14,571 nt of DNA from contig LSSL01000774.1 of the NCBI GenBank assembly GCA_001953115.1, positions 1 through 14,571 of the forward strand, read 5' to 3'. The notes under the pieces are model-generated. The model did not search any database and had not been told where the DNA came from. It saw only the letters and a program-made list of their open reading frames with translations. The position numbers and the translations under genes were made by a program. Every line of letters starts with the position of its first letter. Position 1 is the stretch's first letter. This document shows, piece after piece, positions 11,367 to 14,571 of the stretch. Source of the stretch: Smittium mucronatum. Its lineage: Eukaryota > Kickxellomycota > Harpellomycetes > Harpellales > Legeriomycetaceae.

Positions 11367-11529
11367 TCCCACGGTAGAAATAATATACGAGAACCTTAAC
11401 AGGGTGTTGGGACCGGAACTTAACGAAAGTCCCAGCAAAGAGGATACAAGATTTTCCATGACTGGTTCTCCCGCCAAGTTGACCGATGAGTCTAAGTCTT
11501 CGCTCAACTCAAGAACTTAAATAGAGATC

Positions 11530-11543
11530 GAAGCCGAGGCTTC
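11530..11543. repeat. Perfect hairpin GAAGCC-GA-GGCTTC
   Basis: Six-base arms separated by two bases, inside the GC-richer half of the nested insertion. The function is unknown. Confidence 0.5.
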
Positions 11544-11604
11544 ACTATCTCCATCTTCTGCTACCTCTCAAAAAGCCTCCACCTCCGGGGAAAATCCATA
11601 ATTA

Positions 11605-11646
11605 TAAGCGCCGGACTAGACCAACTCATGGTTGCGCTTAACCATG
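11605..11646. repeat. Two overlapping, mutually exclusive hairpins
   Basis: TAAGCGC (11605-11611) pairs with GCGCTTA (11634-11640). CATGGTT (11627-11633) pairs with AACCATG (11640-11646) around a six-base loop. The two stems share position 11640 and the loop of the second, so only one can form at a time. All arms are perfect seven-mers. Confidence 0.55.
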
Positions 11647-11952
11647 CCCATAACACTATATAAGCTAATGCCTACACTAAACGAAATAATAAATAATTAT
11701 AAACTGGACTTACGGGTAATGATCCTAGTCTACGAAAGAAGTAAAAATATAAACTAAACACAACGAAACTAACGCTAGTAAAAACGAAAACGAACAATAT
11801 AAAAATAATTGTATTTAAAAATAAATGAAAAACTAAATATATTATACTACTAAAAATAAAGTGACTAAAAACAGTCTTCAAGCGTGCTAAGAATTTCAGA
11901 ATACAAAAAGAACGTAGCTCCACCTAGGACGAAAATGCGCCTCCTACCAGTT

Positions 11953-12227
11953 TACTCGGAAAAAGAGTGTATTTCAATCTCGCGTTCTTCTTTCATCAAT
12001 GAAGGTTTTATAAAGTATTCTTCAATTGAAAGGAGTGCATTAGTTAGTTCTGGATGGATTTTGGGGTCAAAGACAGGGATTCTTGTTGTAAAGTACGTGT
12101 CTTCTGAATCTGCTGATAATTACTTTTCTCTCAACAGTTGATTAATAATTCCAGTTAGTGCCTTGATTCTCCTGACTTGATGCAGCTTGAGCTTTAGTCT
12201 CTGAGATCTTCGTTTTAGTTGAATGGA
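11953..12227 (-). pseudogene. Gag-like protein of the DIRS element, N-terminal part
   Basis: This is the least damaged coding stretch of the element. One minus-strand frame runs from about 12225 to the insertion site with one stop near 12120. It begins with a basic segment (RSQRLKLKLHQVRR), then TGIINQLLREK, then TTRIPVFDPKIHPELT (12080-12045 for the IPVFDPKIHPEL core), LLSIEEYFIKPSL and EEREIEIHSFSE. The order 'PVFDP-x-IHPEL, about ten residues, IEE-x-F' matches the N-terminus of DIRS Gag-like proteins as I remember it. There is no clear ATG; the likely start near 12226 reads ATTCAACT, perhaps a mutated start. The frame continues across the insertion when one 8-bp repeat copy is discounted. 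Confidence 0.6.
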
Positions 12228-12304
12228 ATATATTTTTTTATGAAAAAATAAAAATCGAAAATCTTTATTATGGTAGAGTATTTTGCAAAGGAAAATATTA
12301 TGGT

Positions 12305-12373
12305 GCTATCTCTAAACTGTAATTTACAGTATTAACCAAAAAAATTCTTTATTTCAATATTTCACTCTATTTT
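12305..12373 (+). repeat. Inverted terminal repeat, Gag end
   Basis: This is the partner of 7528-7596 on the opposite strand, aligned without gaps. It lies about 80 bp upstream of the presumed Gag start, the expected place for the left terminal repeat, which in DIRS elements also carries the promoter. No promoter motif can be called in such AT-rich sequence. Confidence 0.55.
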
Positions 12374-12395
12374 ATTGTTTTTTATTACAGTTTAG
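12312..12395. repeat. 12-bp perfect inverted repeat plus palindrome at the Gag-end terminal repeat
   Basis: CTAAACTGTAAT (12312-12323) is exactly repeated in reverse complement at 12384-12395. Within the first arm and just after it, ACTGTAA-T-TTACAGT (12316-12330) is itself a perfect palindrome. The core CTAAACTG is the same word that anchors the terminal repeat at the other end (7589-7582 minus). Confidence 0.6.
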
Positions 12396-12460
12396 CTTTC
12401 CCATAAGATGGTAACACTTAATATTTATTTTATTTGATGCATAACTTATTATTTTGAGTA

Positions 12461-13932
12461 CAGACTACCTGAAAATTTTGTAAGTTCGTAATCGGACAAA
12501 ACTTATCTTTCAACATGGACTTTCTAAAATAAAAATTCTTTAACTTTAAATTTTATTCTATGATAGAGTCACTCGATATTGGTTTGCCGTAATAATTAGA
12601 ATAATAAATATGATTTGATGTGATTTCTACCTAAACAGCCACCGGTTTAATTTATTTTGATTATTATTGATTTATCAAGTATTCTTTTTCTTAAGAGTCG
12701 CTTTTCAAAGCTTTTAATTTATTAGAATACAAAGCATACAATTAGAAAGATAATAATAATAATAAAGATTAATTGTTACTTTGAACTTATTAAAATTATA
12801 AAAATCACCAGAAATATTTTTATCCTTATGTTGCTTAAAAATTAAAAGAGTTTTTTTCCTTTTCATTTTTTTATTTGTCTGTTTATATTATTATGAATCT
12901 AAAAAGCATTCTCTAAAGCGTGAGAATAATGACGAAATCGAAACTTCAATTATTGCACACCTTAATATAAATCAACTTAATCTAGTTATATTTAATATTA
13001 AAAAAAAAACAATCCCCTTGATATTTTCACTCCAGTTTAGACCAAGTTGGAAAATTTCATAGCTGCGAATACATTTTTTATTAATCATTGATTTTTATCT
13101 TATAGCAAAAAAATCTTTTAAAAACAACACACTCAACTAATATGGATTGTAAATTACTCGAAAATCGTTTGTTATTTAACCAGAGTATTATATTCATATA
13201 TCTTAGATATTAGAAAGACCTGTAAATTATCTTTATTTGGTGAATATGTATGCCCTTTTTTTTCAAATAATTATATAACTCCCACACTCACACCCTTTAT
13301 AATCCATGAGATTTTATTCATAATACCTTCATTTTTTTTAGAAATATATTTACACAATTTATATTTTGACCTGATATTGTTTAGATTCTATTTATAACCA
13401 CCTTTTTTTCAGATATGTGAAACTATATCCAGAGGTAAATGTTAATATTATTATGAATTAATAATTATAGTCTCTTCAAGGGCAAAATTTTTTATTAGTT
13501 CATTTTTTTTCTCTACATATTTATACCATAATTCAAATTCAAAAACATGAATATATGTTTTTGGAACTTTTACTAAAATCCAAGATACGAAAAAAAACAT
13601 ATATCAATGTCAGAGGTGAGAATTTTCACTTTTTATCAAAAGATAAACATATCATCGGCTATTAAAAAGATAAAAACTACCAAGTTTTGTATGGTTATTA
13701 AACATTACAAAAGCTATAAAAAATCCTTTTTCACCTTGGTATTGTGTCTAATAAAGGGTCATTTAAATAGAGTACAAAAATTAATATTTTTTATTTCTAA
13801 AGTTGATATTAAATGAAAAAATTAGATTAAAACAATAAATCGCTCTTTTTTTCTTTTCTTTTTAGGGAATTTATTTTCAAATAAATAAACGGCTATAAAA
13901 AATTTCGTAAAAAAAAAAGCGACTTAAAAAAA
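12461..13932. other. AT-rich spacer without a recognisable gene
   Basis: Composition and stop density return to that of the left flank. It holds an (AAT) run at 12751-12765 and a 69-codon plus frame at 13607-13816 with an ATG. That frame is Lys/Ile/Phe-rich, has no recognisable motif and is within what chance gives. No RNA gene is seen. Confidence 0.6.
12751..12765. repeat. Short (TAA)n microsatellite
   Basis: About five tandem TAA units in the AT-rich spacer. Confidence 0.7.
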
Positions 13933-14030
13933 TTATTTTACAGCTCCCCTCAGCCGCTCTAGAAGCTCTATTCTCATGGAAATCGGTTCAAAGGAATCCT
14001 ATAATCGCTTTCTACGAAATGAAATTCTAA
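13933..14030 (-). other. Isolated GC-richer patch with a short coding-like tail
   Basis: A patch of about 100 bp is clearly richer in G and C than the 1.5 kb to its left. On the minus strand it reads DSFEPISMRIELLERLRGAVK and then a stop at 13933-13935, with an upstream stop at 13999-14001 and a further coding-like stretch (RISFRRKR) before it. It may be the last codons of a lost gene or element. It is too short to identify. Confidence 0.25.
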
Positions 14031-14470
14031 CTCATCATTATTAGTAAGAAGCTGATGTGTTTTAATCTCCGAATTAAATATTAGGGTTCATTAGTGGTAA
14101 ATAATAAAAAATCCATGCCTATTTAGAAGTCGCTTAAATTTCTTTAAAACATACTACTTTAACTAAAAGTATACCGATATTCATAAATCATTACAATATT
14201 GATGTTACGGGGGAATATTTATCCAAGAAATCTACCAAAAATAACCTGATTCTAGAATGAAGGAAAATTTGACTGCAAATAGTATAACCCCATGTCTCAT
14301 AAAACTTTTTTAGGCTGAACATAAAAATTTTATGCATAAATACTAAAGATATATTTAATTTCAGAATCAAGGAAAGAAAATAATTATTCAAAAGCATTTC
14401 ATTTTATGAATTTCGTAATATAAATAGGTATGATATTAGAAATAAACTAAAAAAAATATTCAAATCCGTT
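14031..14470. other. Intermediate AT-rich spacer, nothing identified
   Basis: This part is slightly less AT-rich than the left spacer. A 68-codon minus frame (14397-14191) starts with ATG but is dominated by Leu, Phe and Ile, has no motif and ends without a related neighbour, so I do not call it a gene. Confidence 0.4.
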
Positions 14471-14554
14471 TTCACCTCCCCACAACTCCCATCATTTCCT
14501 ATTCCCTCTCACACACGCTTACTCACACACACTCACAACCTCTTCTTTTATTCT
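14471..14554. other. Nearly G-free C/T/A tract with CA-rich core
   Basis: Over some 84 bases the plus strand contains a single G (14517). It is built of CTCC, CAC and ACTC words, with CACACACTCACA in the core. The opposite strand is therefore purine- and G-rich (GTGTGTGAGT type). It may be a degenerate microsatellite or the pyrimidine-rich leader of a gene beyond the window. Confidence 0.5.
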
Positions 14555-14571
14555 TGTTATATTCACTACTC

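Larger units (their letters stand above)
11287..11757 (+). pseudogene. Coding-like remnant inside the nested insertion
   Basis: One plus frame is nearly open for 157 codons, with stops at 11518, 11599, 11605 and 11617. It gives a hydrophilic, Ser/Glu/Lys-rich protein (for example YENLNRVLGPELNESPSKED and SLSPSSATSQKASTSGENP) followed by LRLTMPITLYKLMPTLNEI. I do not recognise it. The opposite strand also has long open stretches here (11131-11319 and 11295-11507), so the coding strand is uncertain. It may be a captured host fragment, an unidentified transposon protein, or simply a result of the higher GC content. Confidence 0.25.
11168..11952. mobile_element. Nested insertion of about 770 bp in the Gag region, with 8-bp target-site duplication
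   Basis: TACCAGTT occurs at 11168-11175 and again at 11945-11952, exactly flanking 11176-11944. On the minus strand the Gag frame arriving at the right copy (IEIHSFSE) and the one leaving the left copy (TGIRNPL) are in the same phase once the insert and one repeat copy are discounted, with a single stop at the join. This is the pattern of a transposition event after the DIRS copy was in place. An 8-bp duplication is usual for hAT-type DNA transposons and possible for others. The insert ends (AGACTGGTAC and GCGCCTCC) are not good inverted repeats of each other, there is no poly-A tail, and no transposase is readable, so the class is open. Confidence 0.7.
7443..12373 (-). mobile_element. Decayed DIRS-type (tyrosine recombinase) retrotransposon
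   Basis: Minus-strand remnants occur in the order Gag (12227-10745, interrupted), reverse transcriptase (10600-9690), RNase H (9520-9130), Dam-like methyltransferase region (9110-8760) and tyrosine recombinase (8650-7690). A reverse transcriptase together with a tyrosine recombinase, and no DDE integrase, defines the DIRS order of retroelements. The methyltransferase segment and inverted rather than split-direct terminal repeats favour DIRS over Ngaro. Such elements are copied into a circle and inserted by the recombinase without duplicating the target. Stops and frameshifts occur in every domain, so it cannot be autonomous. The outer limits are inferred from inverted repeats; the high-coordinate end may reach about 12460. 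About 770 bp at 11176-11944 is a younger nested insertion. The element is clearly more GC-rich than its flanks. Confidence 0.85.

Noticed and set aside
11672..11923. 83-codon minus frame resembling a membrane protein
   Set aside because: The hydrophobic run comes from T-rich minus-strand DNA in the skewed centre of the nested insert, and it crosses the composition boundary.
11175..11954. Reading of the nested insert as a TA-flanked, mariner-type element with TAGACTGGTA/TACCAGTTTA ends
   Set aside because: The ends match at 9 of 10 bases, but removing the segment as TA-flanked puts the two Gag halves out of phase. The 8-bp duplication keeps them in phase.
11884..12141. 85-codon plus-strand frame over the N-terminal Gag region
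   Set aside because: It crosses the nested-insert boundary and the 8-bp repeat, and the opposite strand has the recognisable Gag blocks.
13938..14005. Possible tRNA, from a GGTTCAA word in a GC-richer patch
   Set aside because: No acceptor stem, anticodon arm or proper B-box spacing could be assembled on either strand.

Overview
The window is eukaryotic nuclear-type DNA and extremely AT-rich. It has no bacterial gene layout, no recognisable RNA gene and no intact protein gene. Long stretches (about 420-7440 and 12460-14470) are runs of A and T broken by stops in every frame. Against this background, a more GC-balanced block at about 7440-12460 stands out.

On the minus strand that block is a badly decayed tyrosine-recombinase retrotransposon of the DIRS group. 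In transcription order (high to low coordinates) I can read a Gag-like region, a reverse transcriptase with a YLDD active-site motif, an RNase H, a region matching the Dam-like methyltransferase segment of DIRS pol, and a tyrosine recombinase with a readable catalytic C-terminus. Every part has stops and frameshifts, so the element is dead. Its ends can be proposed from structure. A diverged but gap-free inverted terminal repeat pairs 7528-7596 with 12305-12373. A separate 35-bp, nearly palindromic inverted pair (7443-7477 and 7666-7700) brackets the terminal repeat at the recombinase end, in the arrangement expected of a DIRS internal complementary region.

A second, foreign segment of about 770 bp (11176-11944) lies inside the Gag region. 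It is flanked by an exact 8-bp direct repeat (TACCAGTT). Removing the segment and one repeat copy brings the two Gag halves back into one frame, so this is a nested insertion. It has higher GC at both ends, several perfect hairpins, an A-rich centre and plus-strand coding-like remnants that I do not recognise.

The first 410 bases are another GC-richer relic. On the plus strand they hold two in-frame copies of a short peptide motif 165 bp apart, differing mostly at third codon positions. The last 85 bases form an almost G-free, C/T/A tract. The combination of a DIRS element and very AT-rich spacer would fit an early-diverging fungus, but DIRS elements are widespread (amoebae, animals, algae, fungi) and the host cannot be fixed from this window. 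Family comparisons are from memory and no database was searched.
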